40,153 nt of DNA from positions 8,454,711 to 8,494,863 of the forward strand of contig CM055111.1 of assembly GCA_029204225.1 (NCBI GenBank), written 5' to 3'. The first letter of the stretch is position 1. Every line of letters starts with the position of its first letter. The translations under genes and the position numbers were made by a program. The notes beneath the pieces are model-generated. The model worked only from the letters and a program-made list of their open reading frames with translations. It was not told where the DNA came from and searched no databases. This document shows positions 18,826 through 28,281 of this stretch, in pieces. The DNA comes from Diphasiastrum complanatum (Eukaryota > Streptophyta > Lycopodiopsida > Lycopodiales > Lycopodiaceae).

Positions 18826-19704
18826 ATGGCAAACATGGGAGAGTCCATTTTGAGTGAAAGTAGTAAATTGGACGGGATTTCCAACTATGCAGTGTGGAAA
18901 TTCAAAATGAAAAACATACTGATGGAGAAAGATGTGTGGGAAGTCGTCACAGGTGATGAGAGAAGGCCGCCAAATGAAGCGGATATCAAAGTGTTCGACA
19001 AAAAGATGAGGAATGCTTTGACCTTCATCAACTTGTCAGTGAAGGATCACATCATTATCCACATTTGTGATGCTGTTACACCCAGACAGGCATGGGATGT
19101 GCTAAAGGAGCAATTTGAGACGTCAAATCCGTCTAGAATCGTGTTTCTAAAGTCAAAGCTGAATAGTGTCCGCATGGAACAAGGAGAGCACATTCAAACA
19201 TACATGACCAGAATCAAGACAATGAGGGATGAACTGCATTCTATTGGTGAGCGCATACGTGATGTGGAGCTAGTACACAATGCATTGTGTGACATTGTAC
19301 AACCCTATCAGATGTTTGTGAGTGGAATAGCATCAAGAGAAAGATTACCAACCTTTAACGAGCTCATAGGAATCTTGATGCAGGAAGAGCAACGACGAGA
19401 AATGGTGAAAGCTAGATGTCAAAATACTGAAGATCAAACACTTGCAACACACCAAAAACGAGGCAAGGGCAAGAGCAAGAAGAAGTCTAAGCAGCAATTT
19501 GCCAAGTCTCAGGAGGATGAGGGATCTGTTGTGGGTATTTCCGACACAATAATGAACAAGTGGGTCCCACCACTTGAAATATTGTTGGCCAAGTTTTACC
19601 TAGTGGGCCCCGCCATAGTGCAGTGTACAGTTAGAATAATAAGTGTGAGGGCACTGGCGTGCTGCATATGTAAGCCCAACCCAATGAGCACGCAAAATGG
19701 TTAG
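18826..19704 (+). pseudogene. Ty1/copia gag, 3'-truncated
   Basis: ATG at 18826 opens MANMGESILSESSKLDGISN. YAVWKFKMKNIL, then PRQAWDVLKEQFE, RIVFLKSKLNSVRMEQGE and IQTYMTRIKTMRDELHSIGE are the helical UBN2-type capsid domain of copia Gag, roughly residues 15-200. A lysine-rich stretch (KRGKGKSKKKSKQQ) at about 205-225 is where a nucleocapsid region begins. Recognisable gag ends near residue 240 (about 19545). The last ~50 codons read into unrelated sequence, so the zinc knuckle and all of pol are missing. The frame has no stop or shift over the gag part, which suggests the truncation is not old. Confidence 0.8.
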
Positions 19705-19934
19705 GCAGAACTTGAATAAAAGACTTGGAGCCTTAGTTAGAATAAATTAATTAAAAAGCCCAAAGTCAAGTTCATAAGGTTCTAACTTAAAAGGGAATCT
19801 CTCAAACTCACATGAATCATGTGAGTTTGGCCCTTTTCCTAATGAACCATTAGATTGAAGTTCAATTAGTTTGAAGGGCTAGGATGCCACTGTAAATAGG
19901 CCAATGAGAGCCAAGATGGCCCTCTCTCCTCAAC

Positions 19935-19943
19935 TATATAAGG
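19935..19943 (+). promoter_or_regulatory. TATA box of gypsy LTR
   Basis: TATATAAGG about 45 bp upstream of AATAAAG and the first CT tract, as expected for an LTR promoter. Confidence 0.5.
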
Positions 19944-19991
19944 AAGCCATTTCCCATTGTACATATCTTCATCTTTTCTCAATAAAGCTCT

Positions 19992-19994
<3 letters not shown>

Positions 19995-20047
<53 letters not shown>
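19995..20047 (+). repeat. (CT)n microsatellite
   Basis: About 26 uninterrupted CT units within the LTR. Confidence 0.95.
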
Positions 20048-20050
<3 letters not shown>

Positions 20051-20115
20051 AGGTTGATTGGTGCATAGCTATGGGTAGGCACTCGAGCCCCTATAGCCCC
20101 AACCATCCTTGGTGA
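20048..20115 (+). repeat. Stem-loop between CT tracts
   Basis: CCAAGGTTGATTGG and CCAACCATCCTTGG can pair at 12 of 14 positions around a ~40-base loop. It lies in the transcribed part of the LTR. Confidence 0.5.
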
Positions 20116-20133
20116 ACTCTCTTCTCCCTTTCT

Positions 20134-20141
20134 CTCTCTCT

Positions 20142-20203
<62 letters not shown>
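20134..20203 (+). repeat. Second (CT)n microsatellite
   Basis: CT run of about 70 bp interrupted once by TACT, then diverging into CTCTCC-type repeats up to ~20290. Confidence 0.9.
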
Positions 20204-20207
<4 letters not shown>

Positions 20208-20351
20208 CTCCTCTCTCCTCTCTCTAAACTCTCTCTCCTCTCTCCTCTCTCTCATCACTCCTTCCTCTCTATCTCCCTTCTCTCTCTCTTTCTATGCAGG
20301 TGTGCATGGGCGGCTCCCAGTGAACAGACCCCTATACTACGACGGACTACA

Positions 20352-20376
20352 ATTGGCGCCATTGCCTGGGAGCGCC
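20352..20376 (+). other. Gypsy post-LTR primer-site region
   Basis: TTGGCGCCATTGCCTGGGAG, resembling the TTGGCGCCGTTGCCGGGGA sequence that commonly follows the 5' LTR of plant gypsy elements. Confidence 0.6.
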
Positions 20377-20389
20377 AATGTTGCTCACC

Positions 20390-21530
20390 ACATAGCTGCT
20401 TTTTTTTCTCCACTCTTCTCTACTTCCTCCCCTCACCTCCTCTTTTTTCCCATTCTTTAAAATCTTCCAAGTCCATTACAAAAAATCCAAGCCCTCAAGG
20501 GATTAATTTTGTTTTTTTAAGCTATATATTGTGTCAGATTTTTTCAAATTGCTCAGTGTTTTTTATTGCCGTAGTCTCAGTTTTGATATGGATCAAGCCT
20601 CCTTTTACAAAAAAAAAAAAAATCTCTCTCTTTGCTACCGCTCTCTCTTTGCTTCCCCTCCTTTCACCACCCCCTCTCGCTCGCTCGCTCTCTCCCTCCC
20701 TCATTTGCTGCTCGCAGCACCACTCCCCCTCTTGCTCGCACCCCCTGCTCTCTCCTCATCCGCCCTCTTCACCTCCCTTCCCATCCCCTGTCTCGCTCCT
20801 CACCCGCTCCCTTCCTCGCTACCACCGTGCTGCTCCCTCCCCACCCTCCTTCATCGCTCCACCTCCTTCCCCTCTCGTCTGCCTCGCTACCTCCCATTAC
20901 TCTCTCCCTCCTTGTTGCGATCTCCACTCCCTCCCCCTTCTCGCTCACTCCCTCCCCCTTCTTGCACCCTCCCTCGCTTGTTGTTCCCCCTCCATGCTCC
21001 TCCACTCTTTCCCCCTTCCCCGCTGCTCATCCCTGCTCGCTCCTTCCTCCTGCTCATTGCCCCCCCCCCCCCCTTCTCGCTCACTCCCTCCCCCTTCCTC
21101 CCTCGCTTGTTGTTCCCCCTCCCTGCTCCTCCACTCCTTCCCCCTTCTCCGCTGCTCATCCATGCTCGTTCCACCTCTACTCCTGCTCGCTCCACCTCTG
21201 CCCCCTTCTCGCTTGTTGCCCTTCCCTGTCTACTTGCTACTCCACTCCCTTCCACGCTACTCCCTTCTCCGCACCTCCCTGTCCGCTCCTTCACCCCCTG
21301 CTCTGCTCGCTCTTCTCCTTAGCCTGCATGCCTGCCTGCCTGCTCTCTCTCTCCTCCGCTCCCTCCCTCGCCTGCTGCTCACCTCCCTGCTACTCTCGAT
21401 CTTTTCCCACACTATCACACTCCAGGAACCCGCATCCCAAACTATGCTCTCCATTCTCCTGTGTATACCATTCCGTCTCTTCTCCTTTTTTTCGGAGTTG
21501 TACTTTTTATTTTTCATTTTTTTAAACTTT
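20390..21530 (+). repeat. 1.1 kb pyrimidine-rich tract (gypsy leader)
   Basis: The plus strand is overwhelmingly C and T, with a run of about 14 C at 21060-21073. A ~100 bp piece recurs with ~138 bp spacing (20939-21040 and 21077-21172, both with CTCGCTTGTTGTTCCCCCTC). Long open frames here give only Ser/Leu/Pro strings and reflect lack of purines, not a protein. Confidence 0.85.
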
Positions 21531-21587
21531 TGACGATCTAGTTACCTTCGCTGGTTATTTTTACCGTAGTCTCTTCTTTTATAAAAC

Positions 21588-21870
21588 AACAAACTTTTGT
21601 AGAGGCCTCTGAAGTTCCATCTGAGTCTCACTAAGACCAGAACACAGAGATATCTGCAAGAGTTTGTTGTCAAAAAAAAAAAAAAAAAAACCCACAAACT
21701 TTTGTAGAGGCCTCTGAATTTCCATCTTAGTCTCACTAAGACTAGAACACAGAGAAATCTGCAAGAGTTTGTTGTCAAAAAAAAAAATCAACAAACTTTT
21801 GTAGAGGCCTTTGAAGTACCATCTTAGTCTCACTAAGACCAGGACACAGGAAAATCTGAAGAGTTTATTT
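21588..21870 (+). repeat. Three-unit ~100 bp minisatellite
   Basis: Units start at about 21589, 21692 and 21790, each containing ACAAACTTTTGTAGAGGCCT, TCTCACTAAGAC and, in the first two, AGAGTTTGTTGTC followed by an A run. The unit ends are inverted (ACAAACT / AGTTTGT), so each unit could fold back. Confidence 0.85.
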
Positions 21871-22419
21871 TTCTATAAAAATAAAGATAAAACTACGAAT
21901 TGGGCCATTAGCCTCGTTGGGAAGTGACCCTATCTCTGATAGATCCTCCCATGACTGTCGAAGGCCCTTTTCTATAAAAAATATTATAAAATCTTTTAGC
22001 CCAAGCCTCTTTGGTGAGTGACTTTATCTTTGATAGATTCCTTCCAAGACTGCCAAGGCTAAAACGAGTTATAGTTGGTATTGAAAAATCCTTCTATAAA
22101 CTTGCGGAGAGGTGCAGAAAAGTAGTTTTTTGAAGCAAAACTAACCCTTTGCCAAAAAAAACCTACATAAGTACTTTTCCAATTATCATCCCTCGTCATA
22201 AGACTTTCGTTGGAAGGGCATAATTGAATTTATTTATAAAATCTACCCTTGCCCAAACCGTGACTACTCTAGACTGAGGAATATTTCTGCTTTTTTTTTC
22301 TTCTTCCATCTCCTCATCATCAATTCCCTCGTATACATTTCAAAAACTGCATCCCCCAATCTCTCTCTCGTACATCACCACACCACTCCATATCATCTTC
22401 ATCTTGCACACAGCAGGCC
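21871..22419 (+). other. Rest of gypsy leader
   Basis: No coding frame. An imperfect ~55 bp duplication containing TGATAGAT(C/T)C lies at about 21910-21965 and 22003-22055. Confidence 0.4.
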
Positions 22420-23400
22420 ATGGCAATTTATGAGCAGCTTGCCCAAATCTCAATGCTTTCCGGAGAAACTCTCAAGGGCTACACTACACGATTTGTCAAG
22501 ATGGCGGGAGATTAAAATTCTGGTCTTTCTAGTCACCACAAAATGGCATTTTTCTATGCTGGATTACCGCACGAGATCAAGATTGGTATGTCACCCTTTA
22601 CATCATATACCAGTCCAAACGAACTCTGTAAGGCGGTCGCTATTGCAGAAGCACAGATCTTGCACACACCATCACAACCCATATCCAACATTCAAATAAT
22701 CAGGGATGATAGAGCATCTAATCCACAAGATGCCACAGACAATGCTAGCCAAAGTACTAGCAACATGGACGATCAGATGCAAGTTGTCAATGACACAGAT
22801 GAGATGTGCAGTCAATTTGATTACCTCCCAGAACCACAAATTGCCAATCGGAAGATCCGACCACTGGACTAGTGCCATTATTGTTCTGGAAAACATCCAA
22901 CACCTCAATGTCCAGTTCGGAATCCAAGATTACGAAATCAATCCAATAAGGGAATTCTGGAGATTTGAAATCAATCAACAAATCCCTCATCTATGTCATC
23001 TAGCTTGTCATCAGATCACTCCTCCAAAGAAAATGGATCGGTCTCAGGGCTTTTAGAATTTTCTCTAGTGGCTAGGCAAGGTTCGGTGGGAGTATTGGTT
23101 ATATCAGCGAGTGGACTATCCCAGGCAGGGGAAGTTCAAACTGTCTCACCACTATATTACGTGGAAGGGATCAAAGGACACCTGATACCGGTGTACGCGC
23201 ATCAACTGAGAGGTGACGGAATCTTACACACGGTACGGTGTTTCGGATGTGGAGGTAAACATCGTAGATCAGAATGCCCACACCGAAATGATCTGTCCTC
23301 CTTTTATCCTTATCCATTATATCAGCAAGACTTATTTTGGGATCCTCAGATGGCATACCTCGACTACCCAATTGTCAATAAACAAGGCTATCCAGAATAG
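22420..23400 (+). pseudogene. Ty3/gypsy gag with two zinc knuckles, three in-frame stops
   Basis: One frame of 327 codons runs from ATG at 22420 to TAG at 23398-23400. It encodes the end of the capsid domain (YEQLAQISMLSGETLKGYTT, RFVKMAG, then AFFYAGLPHEIKIGMSPFTS, NELCKAVAIAEAQIL). Two nucleic-acid binding knuckles follow, CHYCSGKHPTPQC and CFGCGGKHRRSEC. Both have CX2CX3HX4C spacing, one residue shorter than the usual CX2CX4HX4C. Internal stops are a TAA at 22513-22515, TAG at 22870-22872 and a TGA before 22993. No frameshift is seen. The N-terminal half of a usual gag and all of pol are missing. Confidence 0.8.
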
Positions 23401-23429
23401 CCAGCGAATTATGATAATGGGATTATACC

Positions 23430-24250
23430 TTTCAAGCCCAAGTTGGATATATACTGATCTCTTCTACTCTCTGTATCTTTTGCTGTTTGGTGAAAGAATT
23501 TGGAAGCCCTAACAAGGCTGCATACATCAAAGTCTCTGTCACCATCAAGTGAGGATATAAGACATCATCTTGTGCAACAAAGCCAATCCTGCAGTCAAAA
23601 CTTTTACCGTCAGATAAGACTCAGCAAGCAATATTATGTGCTCAAAAGGACTTGTGCCCATGGAAGTTCACTTTTAACTGTTCCTTTTCAAAACCGCATT
23701 TCTTCATTCAAAACTGTCACAGACTACCTTCTCCTCAGGCTTTTGTTGTAAGGCAGTTCGTTGTAAGTGACGCTGCCCGTCACATTCGCCTGGGATACTC
23801 TGCCACCGAAGACGTTGAGAAGCGTTGTTTTTCCACAACCCGAAGGACCCATGATGGCCAGCACTTCTCCTGGAGCGACTGATCCACTTACTCCATGCAG
23901 AATTTCTTTTTCCGTCGGAACCACAATGGCTGGCTTTACAAAGCGCCACGAAATTTTGTGCTTGGGCTTCAACAATATTTTGTACTTCACGTCTTCGAAC
24001 TTTTTCACAGCAAAAGCAACAACCACGCGGGTACATCAACAACGGCTTATCAAGGAAGTTTCGGCGTATAACAACACATAAGTTAATATATTCAGCAAAT
24101 TAAAGTCGCGCTTCGTCAGAACGTTGTAGGACAAATTTGGCTCACCTTCAGATAAACTGGAAGAGACGAACTATGACTTCCATATGCACTCCCAGTAACC
24201 TCCACAGCCACGTGAACATCTCCTCCGCTCTGATCTTTGTTGCCTTCCAT
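23430..24250 (-). pseudogene. ABCG half-transporter gene, 5' three exons only
   Basis: Exon A (24250-24146) begins MEGNKDQSGGDVHVAVEVTG and ends SLPVYLK before a GTGAGC donor. Exon B (23999-23728) begins [15 protein letters not shown] and contains [20 protein letters not shown], then the Walker A motif GPSGCGKTT and [17 protein letters not shown], with a phase-2 donor GTAGTC. Exon C (23588 to ~23430) begins IGFVAQDDVLYPHL (Q-loop region), then TETLMYAALLGLP and QQKIQRVEEI. ABCG half-transporters move lipids, hormones or waxes across the plasma membrane; normally ~600 or more residues, of which ~175 remain. The ABC signature, Walker B and all membrane segments are missing. The three exons are intact with good splice sites until a small indel near 23450, so truncation may be recent. 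It abuts the gypsy gag. Confidence 0.9.
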
Positions 24251-25240
24251 TGCTACATGTTTTCTAGCTGCATTCTCTGTAATGATCAAAGCAACCAGAT
24301 TTGATGGAGACAGTAAGATCTGAAAGGGTTACGTAAAGTTTCAAGTTGCTACGTCGATTTTTCTAGTGTACAACAAGAAAGTAACATAATGTTCTGCAAC
24401 AGGAAGGTAACATAAGATCTGTGAATTGGGAGCTGATTATGATAGAGACGTTATATCATAGCCGGCCAATAGGTTTCCGAATAGGAATTCAGCTAACCAT
24501 CAGCAACGAGACGCCTGTCACTCTCTGAAGCTTTTTCTGGATGTTGTAGAACGTACAGATAATAGATCGCTTTGGCGCTTTGTCGGGAGCTACTCTTCCT
24601 GGGTTGCCGTAGTTCGGAGCTAGCCTATGTCTGTAATATATGACACCGTCGAGTAACAACATAAGGTCGAGAAAGAAAAAAAGAAGGTGGTGGAAGATTA
24701 GATAGCATTGCAATATTAGAATCCACTGATGTCCTCACTAAGCTTGTAGATATTGTGAATAGAGTACAATGCGCATAGAGAACTCATGCACCACGGATCA
24801 TATCGAGATAAAGGGCAGACGGAAGTAAACAATCACGAAGCAATGCACACGTAAAATAGCAAAAGATATGGAAGCAATAGCTCTATATTTATGGAAGCAA
24901 TAGCTCTATACTCAACACCTCACTATGTACTAGGTATTCCCCATCCAGACTAGGCGGGGTACATGCTCTAGTGGCGAGGGTGATGACACCAAGTAGCCCA
25001 TCGTTGGATGGCGAATACCATACATAGCAGCTGTAAATTTATGGTGGAGATTAAAAACTTTAGAAGCCTTGGTATGGCTCAAAATTTGCATGTTCTTAAC
25101 CAACCGGATGATGCCATGTGTTCGATATCACTCCTCACAACTTCTAGCAATTTTATAGTGACCTTTTCATCCACGAATCTTGCCTAAAAAGACGGTGAGT
25201 GTTAAGTGGAGCTATTTTTATGGTGCGATGATCCAACGTT
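24251..25240. other. Upstream flank of the ABCG fragment, otherwise unassigned
   Basis: The minus-strand stretch 24713-24489 could be a 5' untranslated or non-coding exon of the ABCG gene (it ends GCTGATG/GTTAGC), but this is weak. A 17-18 bp duplication, GAAGCAATAGCTCTATA, lies at about 24870-24910. I see nothing else. Confidence 0.3.
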
Positions 25241-25368
25241 GGAAACTTCATTAGAAAATACATACTCATGTAAATGATGAGTGATCATACTCAAAATGAC
25301 ATGTGAAACTCAGTCTCTCTCTACATGGGGACCACCTATGACCCAATATACCCTCTCTACTCAAAAGA

Positions 25369-25500
25369 ATGGGGAGCACATGTGAGTTGTCTATTTCCCA
25401 TCATGTCCCCAAGCATCCCCTCATGTCTCCAAGCATCGGGATTCTCTCACTTCACTCTTTGTCGCTCAAACTGTGGGGACCACATATGAGTTGTCTATTT
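25369..25500. repeat. Short ~105 bp-spaced duplication
   Basis: GGGGAGCACATGTGAGTTGT and GGGGACCACATATGAGTTGT, both followed by CTATTTC, begin about 103 bp apart. Related CTCATGTCTCCAAGCATC pieces lie between. The surrounding 25240-26045 has no recognisable gene. Confidence 0.6.
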
Positions 25501-26045
25501 CTCTCCTTTTTCTTCTCAACTCTTGAGGACTACGACATCGCCCTTTTCAAGTGGGGATCACCTCTTTTTTTTATGGTATGTTTCATTATTAATAAAAGTT
25601 GATGAACCATATAATGGGAGCCTATGGGAGCTGGTCTTTTACATTTATATGAACTCGAGCCATAATGACCATTATCCACAAATTAATGCGCTTCAAAAAT
25701 ACAAGGGCACACTTCAGTGCTCATAACTAAAAAAATTATAACCTTATAAAAAACTTTAAAAGTATTTTCTTAAATTAGCCTAAAATAATTTGTTAAGCAT
25801 TTTTTTAAACCTTAAGATTTTTTGAGGTATCGACTATTTCTAAGTTCTAGCACGTCTTTACTAGTTAGGTCTTGTTACTAATTAGTTCCTTAGACATTTA
25901 CAACTTTCAAGTCATTACTTAGCTATCGATTGAGTCACCAAGTATTTAAGAGGATGAGTCTTGCTAGCATTAGTACTCTTAAACCTTCTCATTGCTCATT
26001 CTTGAGTCATTGGGTAAGTAGCTTTTTGAATACTTTTAGATTGTA

Positions 26046-26286
26046 CTAGTAATGCTTGCCCGGCCAACGGCGGGCAAATTCAAATGTGAGGGCGGCGGGC
26101 CCGTGCCCATCCCCCTGCTCGCCCATGTCTCCGCCCCTGCCCGTGCCCTCCCGTGCCCGTGGCCTTCACCCTTTCTTCACCCTTCCTCAGTAAAAACATG
26201 GGTTTTCGGGCAGCTCATGTTGCCCGTGAGAGCGTGACGGGCAGCGTGAGCTGCCCGAAAACCACTTTTCTTTTAGTATATATAGA
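26046..26286 (-). mobile_element. Non-autonomous Helitron, 241 bp
   Basis: On the minus strand it begins TCTATATATACTAAAAG and ends with a GC-rich hairpin (TTGCCCG...CGGGCAA), six bases, then CTAG. The flanking bases are A before and T after, the host dinucleotide expected for rolling-circle insertion. No target duplication is expected or seen. The body is a GC-rich island in AT-rich DNA and has no coding capacity. A second strong hairpin lies near its 5' end (26201-26263). Confidence 0.7.
26201..26263. repeat. Double-stem inverted repeat inside Helitron
   Basis: GGTTTTCGGGCAGCTCA (26201-26217) pairs perfectly over 17 bp with 26247-26263. Inside it TGCCCGT (26221-26227) pairs with ACGGGCA (26237-26243). 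Confidence 0.9.
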
Positions 26287-26289
26287 TGT

Positions 26290-26984
26290 TACATCAGCTA
26301 TTTGCAACTTGCAACTTGCATTGTGCAATGCGCAATCCGATTAAGTTTAAATATCAGATTTGATTTAACATATTTAATCCAAAGTGCCCTTAGGACTTAT
26401 TAAACAAATTTTTGTTTCACATTTTTTAGGAATTAAATTTAGCCAAATTGAGAAAGTCACAAATCTAAAGAGGTAAACTGCCAAATCTAACAACTAGCCT
26501 ATTTATATTTATCTAGTTTTTATGAGCAATGGCACATTTCAAAAGAATCCTTAACTTTTTGGTTTAACTTTGTAATGCTCTTGATGCATCTTTTAGAGTT
26601 GTCATTACTACCCAAGGTCAATGATAACCAAGGTGTTTGCTTTACAATAATCAAAGTAATCAACTTTAGTGTTGTAGTTTGAAGGGAAAATTGCTCAGCA
26701 AGGGCCATATGTCCTTCAAGTGACAACTTATCATTTTTTAACAGATATTTGGCTCTTATGTTTTTTGTGTTTATGCTTTTGTGCGACTCTAAAAGTGAAC
26801 AAAAACATAGGTTGATAGAACATACAAAGGGAGTTGCACAGGTGAAAACTTGTTTGTGTGGATTCCAACGCGTGGATGTTCCATATAAAGGTATAATCTG
26901 GTGATAAATAGCACAAGCTAGCCAAAAATTTCAATTTTGGATTGCATAGGTAATTCACAAAATATCTCGAACAAATCCACATCA
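26290..26984 (-). mobile_element. Probable Ty1/copia LTR (minus strand), left end uncertain
   Basis: The right end follows a minus-strand polypurine tract AAGGGGGAG (26985-26993); the LTR would start TGATGTGGATTTG. A minus-strand TATAAATAGG lies at 26499-26508. The left end cannot be placed and may coincide with the Helitron. No second LTR is in the window. Confidence 0.4.
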
Positions 26985-26993
26985 CTCCCCCTT
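26985..26993 (-). other. Polypurine tract
   Basis: Minus-strand AAGGGGGAG just upstream of the presumed LTR start. Confidence 0.45.
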
Positions 26994-27614
26994 AGTATGT
27001 CATGCCCAAGGTAGATGATGATATTGTGTACCTTTTGGATGACTATGAGCAAGTCAAAATTATTGACTATTTGGAGTAGATGAATGTATTGTTTGCTAAT
27101 TAGTTAGGGTTTTGTACGGAAGTGAAGCCTTTTGCGATAATAAGCAACCATCATTATTGATCTGATTGAGGCATGTTATAGTATGAATGAAGAGATTGAG
27201 ATCACAGATGCTATCTTTGCCTTTGGAAGTCGATATTATAAAGATTCCAAATATAATGATGCTTTGGAAAGCATGCAGTAGGATTAGGATGCACCTCCCT
27301 ACATGGAAAATGCACCTGAGCTTGTGGCCTCCTCTATTCGTCCATGTTCACTATGAAAGTAGGAGGGTGTGGAGGAGGCAATGTCATTCTTTTGTACTTA
27401 TTGAGGTGATGAGAGTGGAGAGGGGTGCTTTGAAGATTGGGAGAAATGATGTGGCTTTATCTCCCAAGTGATTATGTTGGGAGAACGCCCTCATCTCCTT
27501 GGTGATCATTCAACAAATGTTTCTACCCCATAGTCACAAAGTATCGCAATTTAAATCATTATGTATTCAAATCTTCAAAAAGAATATGATTTGATATTTT
27601 TCTAGAACATGGTA
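26994..27614. other. Unassigned, possibly degraded coding
   Basis: The plus strand encodes short plausible peptides such as MPKVDDDIVYLLDDYEQVK (from 27001) and EEIEITDAIFAFGSRYYKDS (about 27190), broken by stops. I recognise no family. This DNA is the left flank of the young copia insertion and continues at 33181. Confidence 0.3.
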
Positions 27615-27619
27615 GTAGT
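27615..27619. repeat. Target-site duplication, left (GTAGT)
   Basis: Matches 33176-33180 exactly. A 5 bp duplication is typical of copia integration. Confidence 0.95.
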
Positions 27620-28266
27620 TGTGAAAATTGTCAACATTTCCTTGTCTAGTTTTAGGCCAAAATTGCTAAAAATGGCACATAGTTTAGGATCTGACTTTTC
27701 ACACGTGTGAAACAGGTCTAGATATTTTTAGTAAGTGTATTTTTTCAGTATGAAGAAGTGTCAAACTTCAAGACCTTCGAAATGAGTCCATTTTCATGTA
27801 TTTTGGACATATATGCCAATTTTACCTATGTAGGGCATATTTTAGGTAAGGAGGGTCTAGAGAGAGGAGAGAGAGTCATCTCTCTCAGCTATATATAGCA
27901 GGTAGGCCGTGGAGAAACAGGTTGGAGCAGATCCATTGTATTCATTTGCTTAATGAGAGATTTTTCTATTGGGTTCTCCTTCCATTGTTGGCATTGTGTA
28001 GTGATTGAGTTCAAGCTTTGTGTGTATGATCTTAGGTGCTTTCCAAAAGTGATAGGCTGATGTATTATGGACTGTATAATGCTATTTTGGGCCGCACTTG
28101 ATGTTTATGGAAGTTTCCATTTGTGATAAATGCTTTTTGATCAAGTTCTTTGCATTCTAGGTAGCATAGAATGTGTTGCCAATTCCTAGCTTATGTAGTT
28201 TGGAGTGCAAGCATTCAAGCCAATGATCTTGGAGTTTAGATCCACTTAGGATCTGTATTTTTCACA
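27620..28266 (+). repeat. 5' LTR of gag-only copia element
   Basis: 647 bp. It carries CTATATATAG (about 27889-27898) as TATA box and the 16 bp palindrome TTTCACACGTGTGAAA at 27697-27712, a G-box whose arms repeat the LTR terminal motif TGTGAAA. Confidence 0.95.
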
Positions 28267-28281
28267 TGGTATCAGAGCTGG
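28267..28281 (+). other. Primer-binding site
   Basis: TGGTATCAGAGCTGG directly after the LTR, complementary to initiator tRNA-Met. Confidence 0.9.

Larger units (their letters stand above)
19628..20351 (+). mobile_element. Ty3/gypsy 5' LTR with CT microsatellites
   Basis: About 720 bp ending just before a GGCGCC-type primer site. It contains CAACTATATAAGGAAGCC (TATA, 19935-19943), AATAAAG at 19981 as a poly(A) signal candidate, and two long CT runs. The start near CAGTTAGAATAATAAG is uncertain; the same 14 bp occur at the start of the copia LTR at 17459. Confidence 0.55.

Noticed and set aside
19866-20066. Minus-strand ORF with Arg-Glu repeats
   Set aside because: Translation of the (CT)n microsatellite.
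20109-21533. 474-codon plus-strand ORF and overlapping long frames on both strands
   Set aside because: Composition is Ser/Leu/Pro (or Arg/Gly/Glu on the minus strand) from a pyrimidine tract where stop codons are rare; no domain and no proper start context.
21542-21833. Minus-strand ORFs with repeated LRW(K/N)FRGLYKSL
   Set aside because: They are translations of the three-unit minisatellite with its A runs, not a protein repeat gene.
27000-27480. A gene encoding DDDIVYLLDDYEQVK and EITDAIFAFGSRYYKDS
   Set aside because: The peptides are short, separated by several stops and in differing frames; no family recognised.
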